This document shows, one piece after another, positions 1-10,028 of a stretch of 34,713 nt of DNA. Below the pieces are notes generated by a model that saw nothing but the letters and a program-made list of their open reading frames with translations, was not told where the DNA came from and ran no database searches. The first letter of the stretch is position 1; each line of letters opens with the position of its first letter. A program made the translations under genes and the position numbers. Origin of the DNA: an uncultured Solirubrobacteraceae bacterium (GTDB lineage Bacteria > Actinomycetota > Thermoleophilia > Solirubrobacterales > Solirubrobacteraceae); the NCBI GenBank assembly GCA_902806205.1, contig CADCVR010000010.1, positions 1 to 34,713 of the forward strand, read 5' to 3'.

Positions 1-496
1 CGCCCCGAGCGCCGAGATCTGAGTTGCTCTTGCCCTCGCCGTCCCCGCTCTCGGTCTCGTCGTCGGTGATCCCGTACTTGCACGGAGCTAACACCTGCGT
101 GACGCTGCCGGTCTGGCCGGGCGCGACGGCCGTGAGGCCGCCGCCGTCCTCGATCCAGGCTGGGATCGGCGCGCCCTCCTTGTCGACGGCCTTCTCGAAC
201 TCCTCGACGGTGTGATCGTCGAGCAGCCGCACGATCCCCGCCGAGCGCGGGGTCTTGTCGGAGTTCGCAAGCGTCAGCGTGACCAGGCCGGCCTTGACGC
301 TCGCCGGAAACGCGAGCTTCTTCTTCTTGCCCTCCGCGGTGGCCTCGATCTGAAAGCTCGCGGGCGCGGCAGGGGCCGCAGAGGCAGCCGGGGCAGCCCG
401 CTTGGACGCCGGCTCGTCCTCGTCGTCGCCGCAGCCGGCGACCAGTGCCCCCGCACCGAGCACGGCAACACCGAGGATCCTCGTGCGGGGGCTCAT
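1..496 (-). CDS. Lipoprotein, partial (3' end outside the window)
   Basis: The reading frame starts at the ATG at 496 and stays open to the window edge, so about 165 residues are visible and the C-terminus is missing. The N-terminus is a short positively charged segment, a hydrophobic stretch and the lipobox LVAGC (Cys about residue 21), followed by an acidic and Ala/Pro-rich linker. This predicts a membrane-anchored lipoprotein. The mature part (FQIEATAEGKKKKLAFPASV...) alternates like a beta-sandwich, with PGQTGS and a single Cys near the end. A cupredoxin-like fold is possible but no copper ligand set can be assigned. The start overlaps the stop of the upstream barrel gene as ATGA, so translation is probably coupled. 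Function is unknown. Confidence 0.8.
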   Translation of the reverse strand, partial: MSPRTRILGVAVLGAGALVAGCGDDEDEPASKRAAPAASAAPAAPASFQIEATAEGKKKKLAFPASVKAGLVTLTLANSDKTPRSAGIVRLLDDHTVEEFEKAVDKEGAPIPAWIEDGGGLTAVAPGQTGSVTQVLAPCKYGITDDETESGDGEGKSNSDLGARG

Positions 497-786
497 ACGA
501 CGACGTGGTGCAGCTCGTAGCGTTCGCGGCGAGCGGGTGGCGGGGTGTCGCCGGCGACCTCGCGGATCGCGGGCATCAGTCGCTCGGCGGTGAAGCGCTG
601 CTCGAGCTCGTCGCTGGTCCAGACCTCGAACATGCGAAACGTGCCGTCCTCGGTGAACCCGGCGCAGTGCACCAGCAGGCCGTCGGGGCGGTCGGCGTCG
701 ATGCCCATCCGCTGGGTCACGGCGTCGTAGTTGGTCGTGGTGAGGTCGTCGCTGGCGGCGAACTCATACAGGTAGGCGATGGCCAT
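493..786 (-). CDS. Small dimeric alpha/beta-barrel (ABM-like) protein
   Basis: A 97-residue cytosolic protein beginning MAIAYLYEFAASDD. The ATG at 786 is preceded by a GAGGAG ribosome-binding site. The pattern of an N-terminal strand, a helix, a Gly-rich strand (GLLVHCAGF), then FRMFEVWTSDELEQRF and a C-terminal strand resembles small ferredoxin-like dimeric barrels such as antibiotic-biosynthesis-monooxygenase-type proteins. There are no diagnostic catalytic residues, so no reaction is assigned. It lies 26 nt after the enolase-like gene and overlaps the lipoprotein start by 4 nt, which suggests a three-gene operon. The fold call is inferred from the sequence pattern only. Confidence 0.75.
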   Translation of the reverse strand: MAIAYLYEFAASDDLTTTNYDAVTQRMGIDADRPDGLLVHCAGFTEDGTFRMFEVWTSDELEQRFTAERLMPAIREVAGDTPPPARRERYELHHVVV

Positions 787-812
787 GGGTGGTCTCCTCT
801 CGGTGGTGGTGG

Positions 813-1877
813 TCACGGCGCCCGGAACCCGGGCTCGTCGGTGGATACGGGCAGCGGACTGGCCCGCAAGCCCGTGGGAATCGGTGATTCGTTGAAGCCG
901 GTGGGCGCCACGTCGTTGGGCGCGTCGGGATGAAAGAGCGAGGCGAGCACCTGGATCTGCCCCCGCCCGGGGCCGAGCTCGAACTGCCCGCCGCCGTAGG
1001 TGCCGATCCCCACTTCCGCGCACAGGTCGTAGGCGTCCAGGACCGCAGGCAGGCTGCCGAAGCGCGAAGGCTTCATGTTGAGCATGCGCGGGCGCACGGC
1101 GCAGCGCGCGATGTCCCCGACGGAGCGGATCGGCGCATCCCAGGTCACCCTCGGCCAGTGGGGGCGAAGGACCGGCTCGGTCTCGGGCGTGACGCCGGGA
1201 TCCTCCACCCACGCGTCGGGGAACGCGCGCAGCACGCGCTCGTACAAGGCCGCGTCCACGCGCACGGCGACCGGAACGTCCTCGTCGTACTGGCCCTTGA
1301 GGTCGACCACGTCGATCACCCCGGTGGCCGCCACGCCGAGCATGGCCCCCGCGTCCCATGCTGGTGCGGCCATGAGCTTGAGCCGCATCCCTGGATAACG
1401 CTCGTGCAGCGCGGCCACCGAGGCGGCGGACGTCTCCGGGCCCGGTGAGACGACGTAGGACACGGGGCGCGGCACCCGGCCGAGGGCCACCGCGAGCGAG
1501 AGCCCGGCCTGGCGCAGCGCCAGGTCGAGCGCGGCGCTCTCGAACGCCCAGCGGCGGAAGCGGCGGAAGTCGGCGTGGCTCGCGCCGCGTGGAAACAGGT
1601 CGAGCGTTCCGACCTGCCGCCCGAACGCATCCAGGGTCCAGTCACCGGCGAGCGGCAGCCGTCGCGCGTCGGCGCGGAAAGAGGTCTGGTCCGGGGAAGC
1701 GTAGCTGGTGTCCTCTCCCTGGCCCTCGTGACCGGCGCCGTAGAGGCGCACGACGGTGCTCAGGCGGGTGAAGTGGTCGCTCACCCGCAGCTCGAGCCCG
1801 GAAAGCTCGTACTCCTCGATGCGCAGCGGCAGCTGCGCGATACGTGAGTAGGTGCGCTCGAGGGCCACGCGGGACAT
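813..1877 (-). CDS. Enolase-superfamily (mandelate racemase/muconate cycloisomerase-like) protein
   Basis: A 354-residue protein if the ATG at 1877 (MSRVALERTYSRIAQLPLRIEEY) is used. An in-frame start 36 nt upstream at 1913 is less likely because family N-termini begin near this strand. The arrangement fits an enolase-superfamily capping domain followed by a barrel: a central RLKLMAAPAW strand, DVVDLKGQYD, then AWVEDPG and a later MLNMKPSRFGSL strand, ending with GTYGGGQFELGPGRGQIQVLASLFHPD. Metal-ligand candidates are the Asp of DLKGQYD and the Glu of VEDPG. The usual KxK base motif is not obvious, and LKLM carries only one Lys, so the substrate cannot be predicted and some members of this type may not be typical racemases. 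It is the probable first gene of the 1877-to-1 operon. Confidence 0.8.
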   Translation of the reverse strand: MSRVALERTYSRIAQLPLRIEEYELSGLELRVSDHFTRLSTVVRLYGAGHEGQGEDTSYASPDQTSFRADARRLPLAGDWTLDAFGRQVGTLDLFPRGASHADFRRFRRWAFESAALDLALRQAGLSLAVALGRVPRPVSYVVSPGPETSAASVAALHERYPGMRLKLMAAPAWDAGAMLGVAATGVIDVVDLKGQYDEDVPVAVRVDAALYERVLRAFPDAWVEDPGVTPETEPVLRPHWPRVTWDAPIRSVGDIARCAVRPRMLNMKPSRFGSLPAVLDAYDLCAEVGIGTYGGGQFELGPGRGQIQVLASLFHPDAPNDVAPTGFNESPIPTGLRASPLPVSTDEPGFRAP

Positions 1878-1954
1878 GGCGCCACTCTTGCGGCGCCCGG
1901 CCGCGCTGACCACGGGGCCGACCCTGGACCGCGCCCCTGGGATTTGCCCGCTTA

Positions 1955-2118
1955 GGAGCCCGTTGAAGAATCCGCGTGGTCGCAGTGAACCACCTCGCGC
2001 GCGCCAGGCACCACCCGATGACTTGTCGATCCAACCAGGATCGACGGCGTCATCGGTCGGCGCCTGACACGGGCGATGCGGCCCGCTGCGACCACGCGGC
2101 TATTCATCAACAGACTCC
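1955..2118. repeat. Long imperfect inverted repeat with a 5-nt centre
   Basis: The core arms are 1972-2032 and 2038-2099 around the centre AACCA. The outer 14 nt (CCGCGTGGTCGCAG at 1972-1985, its reverse complement at 2086-2099) and the inner 8 nt (GTCGATCC/GGATCGAC) are perfect. By hand alignment 48 of about 62 columns match. Similarity continues outwards (GGAGCCCGTTGAAGAAT at 1955-1971 against 2102-2118), so the right arm includes the last codons and stop of the LuxR-type gene. Seven of the core mismatches are A/G or C/T changes that become G-U pairs in a minus-strand transcript, the direction of both neighbouring genes. This is much longer than an ordinary terminator stem. It could be a structured RNA, a palindromic mobile element or the scar of an inverted duplication. 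Confidence 0.8.
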
Positions 2119-4914
2119 CAGCGCCCCGGCCAGGCCGGCGCGGCCCGGGACGTCGAGCTTTCGGTAAGCGTGGGTGAGGTGCATCTCCACCGTCTTGACG
2201 GTGAGAAAGAGCTCCTGCGCGATCTCGGCGTTGGCCAGCCCGGCGACCGCCATCCCGGCGATGCGCTGCTCGCTCGGGGTGAGCGCGTCCGCCCCGGTCA
2301 GCGCATCGCGGCGCAGCCGCACGCCGCTCGCGCGCAGCTCCGTGCGCGCCGCCTCGGCGAGGGCCTGCGCACCGCAGCGGCGCGCCAGCTCGTGCCCCTC
2401 GCGCAGCGGCTCGCGGCTCTCCCTCCGCCCGCCTTGGCGCCGCAGGGCCCCGCCGAGCGCCACGAGCGCGCGGGCGTGCTCCAGCTGGACGGGGCTCTCG
2501 GCGAGCTCGTCGACCGCACGCCGCAGGAGCTCGACCGGATCGCCCCCGACGCCCGCGCGGGCCTGCGCGTGCAGCGCCTGCCCGATCGCGCCGCGGGTGC
2601 CCCAGCGCTCGGCCAGGCGCAGCATCTGCCGGGCGCTCGCCGCTGCGGCGGCGGCGTCGCCCGTCGCGCGGTGCACATCGACCACCACCGCCAGGTCCTC
2701 GAGCCACCCGGCGTTGACCTGGCGCCCATGCCGGCCGACGCGCCGGACGGCCTCGTCCCAGTCGGCCAGGGCCCGGCCGTGTTCCCGCCGGGCTGCGTGC
2801 AGGGCCATCCGCGCCAGCATCACCGGGATCATCGGGGGCGAGTCGGGGATGTCCTCGACGAGGAGCGCGCACTCGAGCTCCCTGAGCGCCTCGTCGGTGC
2901 GACCGCGATCCAGCAGCGTCCCGATCAGCGGGGCGATCCCGCGGGCGAAGAACCACTCGCGGTCCAGCGTGGCCTCCAGCGCGGAACGGGCATCGGCCTC
3001 GGCCTCCCGCAGGCGCCCGGCCCGGCGGTGAACCGCGGCCCGCAACGTCATCGCGGTCCCGAAGTCGGTGACCGACCCGCGACGGCGGGCATCGGCGACC
3101 GCGCGATCCAGCAGCCGCGACGACGACTCGAGGCGATCGGCCCATCGCAGGCCGAGTACGACGCCCGTGAAGGCCAGCGACAGAGCCCCCTCCGCGAGCA
3201 GCCCGTCGGTCTGCTTCGCCGCGCGCTCGGCGATGCCCGCGACCTCGTCGGCCGTCGCGTCGGGCAGCATGCGGGCAAAGACGAGGTTGCCGAGCACGAT
3301 CGCCTCACCGAGCGTGTCGCCGGCGAGGTCGTCGGCGAGCGTGACGGCGCCCTCGAGGACGAGAATGGCCCGGAGTCGCAGCGCGAGCTCGCGGTCCCGG
3401 CGTTCCACCTCGGGCAGCGTCTCCTCGACAAGCCCGACGATGCGCGTGCGCAGGCCGGCATCGCCGGGGTTCGCAAGCGGCAGCAGCGCGGCGGCGCGGC
3501 CGCGGGTCAGCGGGTCAGCCGCACAGCGGTGGGCCTCCTCGAGGTGCCCGGCCGATGCGGCGGTCGCGCCGACCGCGAGCTCCGCCCGGCCGAGCTCGAA
3601 CAGCACCTCACTGCGCAGCTCGGGCGCGGGCGGCTCGGCCAGCGCCCGCGACAGCAGCGCCTGGGCGGTCTCCGACGCGCCGCGCCCGGCTGCGTGCCCG
3701 GCTGCCAGCCGAAGCTCGTCGACCACCCTTCCGTCCGCCGCCGGGGCGGCATGGAGCAGGTGCAGCGCCACCCGCTCGGGCGGCGCTCCGCGCGCGCGCA
3801 GCAGGTCGGCGGCGCGGGAGTGCATCGCGGCCCGCTCCCGGGCCGAGATCCCGGAGCGCGTCGCTCCGATCAGAATCGGGTGACGGAAGCTCAGCGCCGG
3901 CGCATCGTCCAGCAGCCCGATGCGGACCAGCTCGAGCGCCGCCGTCGAGGCCGCCGCCGCGGACATCGCGGCGAGCTCGGCGGCCAGCTCCTGCGCGGCG
4001 CCGTCGCCCAGGATCGCCGCGGCGCGCGCCAGCGCGGCCACTTCGGGACCGGCCCGCCGCAAGGTGAGGCTCACCGCCCGGGCGATCCCGGGGGGCGTCG
4101 AGTCCATCACGCGCTGCGCCCCCGCCGCGGTGAACGGGACCCCGTCGGCGCGCAGCGCCTGGAGCAGCTCGCCGAGGAGAAACGGATTGCCGCCCGTGGC
4201 CCGGTGACACGCGGCCGCGAAGCGCTCGTCGACCACACCCGGATCGAGCTCGCGCAAGAGCCGCTGTAGGCCCGTCTGGCCGAGGGCGCGGAGATCGAGC
4301 AGCTCGCAGGCGGGCTCGGCGGCCATCTCGGAGAGCACGGTGGCCGCGGGGCCCCCGGACTCCTCGCCCGTGCGCGCGGCGACCACGAGGGCGACGGGGA
4401 GCGAATCCACCCGTCGCGACAGGTACGCGAGGTACCGCAGCGACGGCTCGTCGACCCAGTGGGCATCGTCGACCACCATCAGCAACGGCGATTCCTCGGA
4501 GAGCTTGGCCGCCAGCCAGAACAGCCCGTGCAGGATGCCCGCGAGCTCTGCCCGCGAGCCCCCCGCGGCCGCGAGGAGGACCGGCTCGGCCAGCCGCGCG
4601 GCGCCGGTCAGGAGGCGCTCGCGGTCGGCGGCATCGCGGACGGCAGGCTCCAGGCACTGCCGGACGACACCCATCGGGTAGTCGCGCTCGAGCTCCGTCC
4701 CGCGTCCGTGCAGGAGCCTCATGCTCGGCTCGGCGAGCTCCCGAGCCACCTCCAGCAGCCTGGATTTTCCGATCCCCGCCGGTCCTTCGACCAGAACGAT
4801 GCCGCCGGTGCCGGCCCGTGCCGCAGCCAACGTGTCGCGAAGGACCTCGACCTCGTGTTCGCGCTCGACCAGCGGATGGCCGCCCGACGCGCGCCTTCCT
4901 GCCTCGTAGGCCAT
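2107..4914 (-). CDS. Large ATP-binding LuxR-family (LAL/MalT-like) transcriptional regulator
   Basis: A 935-residue protein of the size expected for LAL regulators. The N-terminal AAA/STAND-type ATPase has Walker A GPAGIGKS (about 44-51) and a Walker B-like stretch LLMVVDDAHW (about 144-153). The middle 500 residues are Ala/Leu/Glu-rich helical repeats, probably TPR-like. The C-terminus is a LuxR helix-turn-helix (LTPSEQRIAGMAVAG, NAEIAQELFLTVKTVEMHL, about 870-925). Family members bind ATP and an inducer and activate nearby genes, but the inducer and targets cannot be told here. It is monocistronic or followed by the enolase-like operon across the long inverted repeat. The stop lies inside the outer part of that repeat. 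The ATG at 4914 gives MAYEAGRRASGGHPLVERE, a normal family start. Confidence 0.93.
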   Translation of the reverse strand: MAYEAGRRASGGHPLVEREHEVEVLRDTLAAARAGTGGIVLVEGPAGIGKSRLLEVARELAEPSMRLLHGRGTELERDYPMGVVRQCLEPAVRDAADRERLLTGAARLAEPVLLAAAGGSRAELAGILHGLFWLAAKLSEESPLLMVVDDAHWVDEPSLRYLAYLSRRVDSLPVALVVAARTGEESGGPAATVLSEMAAEPACELLDLRALGQTGLQRLLRELDPGVVDERFAAACHRATGGNPFLLGELLQALRADGVPFTAAGAQRVMDSTPPGIARAVSLTLRRAGPEVAALARAAAILGDGAAQELAAELAAMSAAAASTAALELVRIGLLDDAPALSFRHPILIGATRSGISARERAAMHSRAADLLRARGAPPERVALHLLHAAPAADGRVVDELRLAAGHAAGRGASETAQALLSRALAEPPAPELRSEVLFELGRAELAVGATAASAGHLEEAHRCAADPLTRGRAAALLPLANPGDAGLRTRIVGLVEETLPEVERRDRELALRLRAILVLEGAVTLADDLAGDTLGEAIVLGNLVFARMLPDATADEVAGIAERAAKQTDGLLAEGALSLAFTGVVLGLRWADRLESSSRLLDRAVADARRRGSVTDFGTAMTLRAAVHRRAGRLREAEADARSALEATLDREWFFARGIAPLIGTLLDRGRTDEALRELECALLVEDIPDSPPMIPVMLARMALHAARREHGRALADWDEAVRRVGRHGRQVNAGWLEDLAVVVDVHRATGDAAAAAASARQMLRLAERWGTRGAIGQALHAQARAGVGGDPVELLRRAVDELAESPVQLEHARALVALGGALRRQGGRRESREPLREGHELARRCGAQALAEAARTELRASGVRLRRDALTGADALTPSEQRIAGMAVAGLANAEIAQELFLTVKTVEMHLTHAYRKLDVPGRAGLAGALGVC

Positions 4915-4956
4915 GCCACACCATCATGACGTCCGGCGCTGGCGGGCTCTTCGCCC

Positions 4957-6177
<1,221 letters not shown>

Positions 6178-6236
6178 GGGGGAGGGTTCCTGTGTCGAGG
6201 TGGGCTACGGGACGTAAACCCTGCGGGGTGACCTGG

Positions 6237-6896
6237 TTACAGGCCGCGGAGCAGGGCGCCGCGCACGTGCAGGATGCGCTGGAAGGTGGTGATGAGGGTG
6301 AGGACGGCCAGCACGTAGATGGCCGGCTCGAGCAGCGCGAGGTCACCCGGCCCCTCCGCGAACAGCAGGCCGATCGAGAGGATCACGACCCGAACGGCCC
6401 GCGAGGCGATGCCGACCTTGCACTCCACGCCGAGGGCTTCGGCCCGGGCGCGCGTGTAGGACACCATCAGGGAGAAGAGCACCGCCGCGACGGTCGCGGC
6501 GACGGCGAGCTCGTCGCCCCGCTCGGAGAAGTAGCCCCCGACGGCGATCAGGACGATCCCCTCTTCCATCCGGTCGAGCGTCGAGTCCAGGAAGGCACCG
6601 AACGGTGAGCCCTTGCCCGACATGCGCGAGTAGCGCCCGTCGAGCGTGTCCATGACCGAGCCGAGGATGAAGGCGACCCCGGCCAGGAAGAGCTCCCGCT
6701 CGTAGACCAGGTAGGCGGCGATCAGGTTCCCGAGCAGACCGGTCAGCGAGATGGCGTTGGGCGTCAGGCGCGACTCGATCAGCGCGTTGCGCATCTCCGA
6801 GCGGCGTGAGCCGGAGCCGATCGGGGCGCGAAGTGCGGCCTGGCGGGCCTGGGCCCGCTCTTCGCGGTTGCGCTGGGAGGTCTGCTGATCGGTCAT
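6237..6896 (-). CDS. CDP-alcohol phosphatidyltransferase, probable phosphatidylinositol-phosphate synthase
   Basis: A 219-residue integral membrane enzyme. The family signature is present as D-T-L-D-G-R-Y-S-R, eight residues, then G-A-F-L-D-S-T-L-D, which supplies the metal-binding aspartates. Several hydrophobic helices follow (ISLTGLLGNLIAAYLVY, IVLIAVGGYF, VVILSIGLLFA). Actinobacterial PIP synthases are about this long and use CDP-diacylglycerol plus inositol 3-phosphate. The adjacent inositol-3-phosphate synthase strongly favours that substrate over glycerol phosphate or serine. The N-terminus before the membrane part is basic and polar (MTDQQTSQRNREERAQARQ). The product would be the precursor of phosphatidylinositol and its mannosides. 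Specificity is inferred from context. Confidence 0.88.
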   Translation of the reverse strand: MTDQQTSQRNREERAQARQAALRAPIGSGSRRSEMRNALIESRLTPNAISLTGLLGNLIAAYLVYERELFLAGVAFILGSVMDTLDGRYSRMSGKGSPFGAFLDSTLDRMEEGIVLIAVGGYFSERGDELAVAATVAAVLFSLMVSYTRARAEALGVECKVGIASRAVRVVILSIGLLFAEGPGDLALLEPAIYVLAVLTLITTFQRILHVRGALLRGL

Positions 6897-7059
6897 GGCG
6901 CCGCAGGACCGTACCGCGCCCGTCCTGTTCGGTTACGTCCGGTGCGCGGCCCCTACCTGAGCGGCCCGAGCGACGCGTAGGGCCGTCCGCGCTCCTCCGG
7001 CCGTTTGCGCAAGCCGGCCTCGGCCCCATGCTGCCCGGGCAACGTGAGAGAGTGGGCCG

Positions 7060-8169
7060 ATGTGCTCAGGGGTCGGTGGGCAACTAGCAGGGGCCGTCGG
7101 AGTGCGCCGGCGAGCGGATGGACGGCTGAAGGCGTCGGGGCCGTCTGGACTCGGGGCGAGCAGCCTTCGGCGCGCCGGGGTCGTGCTCGCGCTGCTGGCG
7201 AGCCTGGTGGTCGGTGGCTGCGGTGGGGGTGGCGATCGCGGCAAGCAGACCGTGGCGCGGTCCGCGCCCGCCCTCACGCTGGCGGTGATCGGCGACACGC
7301 CGTACGGCCCTGAGCAGGTCGCCGCGTTCCCCGACCTCGTCGCCGACGTCAACCGCGATCCCGAGGTCGACGTCGTATTGCACCTCGGCGACATCAAGAC
7401 CGGCGCCAGCACCTGCACCGACAAGCGCTTCAAGCGGCTGCGGGCACTGTTCAACACGTTCGAGGATCCGTTCGTCTACACGCCGGGCGATAACGAGTGG
7501 ACCGACTGCCACCGCCGGGTCGCCGGCGGTTATGCGCCGACGAAGCGCCTCCAGCGGCTGCGCAGGATCTTCTACGCCCAACCCGGCCGCGCGCTGGGCG
7601 GGCGGCCCATGCGGATGCGCACGCAGGCCAAGCAGCCCGGCTTCGAGGAGTTCGTCGAGAACCAGCTTTGGGTGCGTTCGGAGGTGGTGTTCTCCACCGT
7701 CCACGTCGTCGGCAGCAGCAACGGCCTTGCTCCCTGGTCCGAGGTCGCCGAGACGGCGAAGCAACGCCGCCTTCGCCTGGCCGAGTTCGATCGCCGGCAG
7801 GCCGCAGACCTGGCGTGGCTGGACCGCACGTTCGCCCTCGCCGAGGAGCGTGAGGCGCGCGGCGTCGTCGTGGCCATGCAGGCCGACATGTTCGCCGGGG
7901 CCGCCGGCGGCGGCTACGACGCCATCGTGCAGCGGCTCGCCGAGCGGGCCAGCCGCTTCGACGGGCCGGTGCTGCTGCTGGAAGGCGACACGCACAAGTT
8001 TCTCGTCGACGAACCGCTGGCCTCGGGGAGCTCGGTGCATGCCGTCACGACGCGGGCCCCCAACGTCACCCTGATCGTGGTCGAGGGAGAGACCGCGGGC
8101 GAGTGGCTGCGCCTGAGGGTCGCCCCTCAGGCGGAACGGCTGTTCTCGTGGAAGCGCGAGCGGGTCTGA
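7060..8169 (+). CDS. Metallophosphoesterase-like lipoprotein
   Basis: A 369-residue protein if the ATG at 7060 is used. An in-frame GTG at 7102 is a reasonable alternative because the first 40 residues are a long polar leader. A hydrophobic segment ends in the lipobox LVVGGC, predicting a lipid-anchored exported protein. The mature domain has calcineurin-like phosphoesterase motifs in order: AVIGDTPYG, VVLHLGDIKTG, YTPGDNEWTDC, later VVVAMQADMF and LLLEGDTHKFLVD. The usual His in the GDxH-type first motif is replaced by GDTPY, but the GD and GDNE metal ligands are intact. The substrate is unknown. It is divergent from the PIP synthase gene (163 bp between starts). Confidence 0.85.
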   Translation: MCSGVGGQLAGAVGVRRRADGRLKASGPSGLGASSLRRAGVVLALLASLVVGGCGGGGDRGKQTVARSAPALTLAVIGDTPYGPEQVAAFPDLVADVNRDPEVDVVLHLGDIKTGASTCTDKRFKRLRALFNTFEDPFVYTPGDNEWTDCHRRVAGGYAPTKRLQRLRRIFYAQPGRALGGRPMRMRTQAKQPGFEEFVENQLWVRSEVVFSTVHVVGSSNGLAPWSEVAETAKQRRLRLAEFDRRQAADLAWLDRTFALAEEREARGVVVAMQADMFAGAAGGGYDAIVQRLAERASRFDGPVLLLEGDTHKFLVDEPLASGSSVHAVTTRAPNVTLIVVEGETAGEWLRLRVAPQAERLFSWKRERV

Positions 8170-8210
8170 CCCATCCTGGGAAGTCAGCCGGCGATGCGCT
8201 CGGCGGCCGT

Positions 8211-9017
8211 TCAGGCGGTGAGGAACTCCACGACGGTGGCGATGAGGTCCGGGCGGTCCAGCCACGGCCAGTGGCCCGCGTCGGGCAGGCGGAGGACGTC
8301 GGCGTGCGGGCCCAGAGCGGCCGCGTAGGCGTCCGCGAACTCCGCCGGGATGTACGGGTCCTGGTCGCCCCAGACGACGAGCGCCGGGCAGTCGAGGCGC
8401 TCCAGCCCCAGCCCGGCGAGCGCGAGCTTCTCCGGCGGTGACGTCCGGTACAGGCGCAGGATCGCGCGCTGGGTGCCCAGGTCGAAGCCCGCCATGATCT
8501 GGTCGAGGAAGGCCGCGGGCAGCGACCCCTTCGTCGCGTTGGCTTCCCGCAGGGCCTGCTTGAGCGCGAAGCGGTTCGTCGCGCCCATGACGATCTCGCC
8601 CACGCCCTGCGTGCGCCACAGCCGTGCGAGCCGGTGCCAGCGGTAGCCGGGCAAGAACGGCACCGCGTCCATGACCACGAGGCGCTCGAGGCGCTCGGGG
8701 AAGCGTTGGGCGAGCAGCAGCCCGACGGCGCCCCAGTCGTGGACGAGCAGCCGGAACCGCTCCACCTCGAGGTGGTCGAGGAACGCTTCGAGCCACCGGT
8801 CGTAGCCCTCCATCGTGTACGCGCCGTCGGCGCGCTTGCCCGAGCGCCCGAAGCCCGGGAGGTCCGGTGCGATTCCGCCCCCGAGCGCCAAGAACGGCGT
8901 CCAGTCGTCGGCGGACGTCGGCACCCCGTGGACGTAGAGCACGGGCGGGCTGCCCTCCGAGGGAGCCGAGCGCCAGAACACGGGCTGCCCGCCGAGCTCG
9001 GAGCGGTGCTCGGTCAC
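8211..9017 (-). CDS. Alpha/beta hydrolase, haloalkane dehalogenase/epoxide hydrolase-like
   Basis: A 268-residue protein starting at the GTG at 9017 (VTEHRSELGGQPVFWRS). The open frame extends far upstream, but that part is antisense to the PfkB gene. The oxyanion-hole motif is VHGVPTS (about 29-35). The nucleophile elbow is HDWGAVG with Asp at about 94, where serine hydrolases have GxSxG. The acid region is VVWGDQDPYIP (Asp about 220) and the catalytic His is DAGHWPWLD (about 249). An Asp nucleophile is typical of haloalkane dehalogenases and epoxide hydrolases, which form an ester intermediate. The actual substrate is not predictable, although the Trp following the nucleophile Asp fits the dehalogenase-like group. 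It is divergent from the kinase with 111 bp between starts. Confidence 0.9.
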   Translation of the reverse strand: MTEHRSELGGQPVFWRSAPSEGSPPVLYVHGVPTSADDWTPFLALGGGIAPDLPGFGRSGKRADGAYTMEGYDRWLEAFLDHLEVERFRLLVHDWGAVGLLLAQRFPERLERLVVMDAVPFLPGYRWHRLARLWRTQGVGEIVMGATNRFALKQALREANATKGSLPAAFLDQIMAGFDLGTQRAILRLYRTSPPEKLALAGLGLERLDCPALVVWGDQDPYIPAEFADAYAAALGPHADVLRLPDAGHWPWLDRPDLIATVVEFLTA

Positions 9018-9128
9018 GGCGGGCACCGGCCGGAGCCTAGAGGGTGCTCCTCGCCCGGCGCTCGGGCGCCCGGCACCCGGCCGGCCGGTCCGGTCCCCGG
9101 CGGGTGCATCGGGCAGACTGACCGGCTC

Positions 9129-10028
9129 ATGCGGACCCTGATCCTCGGAGAGACGCTCGTCGACCTCATCTGCGAGCGGCCCGTTGCCTCGCCCGGCGAG
9201 GCCGACCGCTTCACGCCCCACTTCGGCGGGGCCGGCGCGAACGTCGCGGTCACCGCTTCGCGCGCTGGAGCCGACGTCGCGCTCGCCGGTGGCGCGGGGA
9301 AGGACACCTGGGGCTGCTGGTTGCGCGACGGTCTCGCGGACGCCGGCGTCGCCCTGGACCACTTCGCGCTCCTGCCCGGCGTACGCACGAGCGTGGCGTT
9401 CGTCACCGTCGACGCCGCGGCCGAGCCGCAGTTCGTCATCTACGACGAGGGTCTTACCGCGGTCAGCGAGCAGCTCGGGCCGCGGCTGGTCGCGGCCGTC
9501 GAGGCGTCCGACGCGTTCTTCTTCTCCACGGGCACGATGGTGGGTGAGCCCGAGCGCGCGATGACCCAGGCCGCGCACGCCCGCGCGCTCGAGCTCGGCC
9601 TGCCGGTCGTCTTCGACCCGAACCTGCGGCCGGGCCGCTGGAGCAACCCGGGGCGCGCGACGACCGTCGCGCGCGAGTGCGTCCCCGGCGCGTTCCTGGT
9701 CAAGGCCAACCGCCGCGAAGCGGAGCTGCTGACGGGCGAGGCGGATCCCGTTCGCGCGGCGGAGGCGCTGTTGGCCGCCGGCGCGCAGACCGCCGTGATC
9801 ACGCTCGGCGGCGACGGCGCGCTGCTGCGCGGCGCGGGACTGCGCCGCGACGTGCCGGGCCGCCCCGCGGATCCGGTCAACGCCACGGGCGCGGGCGACA
9901 CGTTCGCCGGGACGCTCCTCGCCCGCGTGGCCGCCGCAGGCTGGTACCCGCCGGCGATCGCCGCGGCGCTCGACGAGGCGGTCGCCGCCGGTGCCCTTGC
10001 GACGGAGCGGTGGGGCGCGGTCGCTTGA
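9129..10028 (+). CDS. PfkB-family carbohydrate kinase (fructokinase-like)
   Basis: A 299-residue ribokinase-superfamily kinase starting MRTLILGETLVDLICERP. The sugar-binding region GGAGANVAVTASRAGADVALAGGAGKDTWG and the C-terminal PfkB signature NATGAGDTFAG (catalytic Asp about residue 257) are intact. VKANRREAELLTGE matches the conserved NxxE-type segment. It would phosphorylate a sugar such as fructose with ATP, but the exact sugar is not determined by these motifs. Its stop codon overlaps the probable TTG start of the downstream acetyltransferase (TTGA), suggesting coupled translation. The longer open frame upstream of 9129 is antisense to the hydrolase and is not part of the gene. Confidence 0.93.
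   Translation: MRTLILGETLVDLICERPVASPGEADRFTPHFGGAGANVAVTASRAGADVALAGGAGKDTWGCWLRDGLADAGVALDHFALLPGVRTSVAFVTVDAAAEPQFVIYDEGLTAVSEQLGPRLVAAVEASDAFFFSTGTMVGEPERAMTQAAHARALELGLPVVFDPNLRPGRWSNPGRATTVARECVPGAFLVKANRREAELLTGEADPVRAAEALLAAGAQTAVITLGGDGALLRGAGLRRDVPGRPADPVNATGAGDTFAGTLLARVAAAGWYPPAIAAALDEAVAAGALATERWGAVA

Noticed and set aside
2170-4269. 699-residue plus-strand open frame
   Set aside because: Antisense to the LuxR-type regulator, with no family resemblance in its translation.
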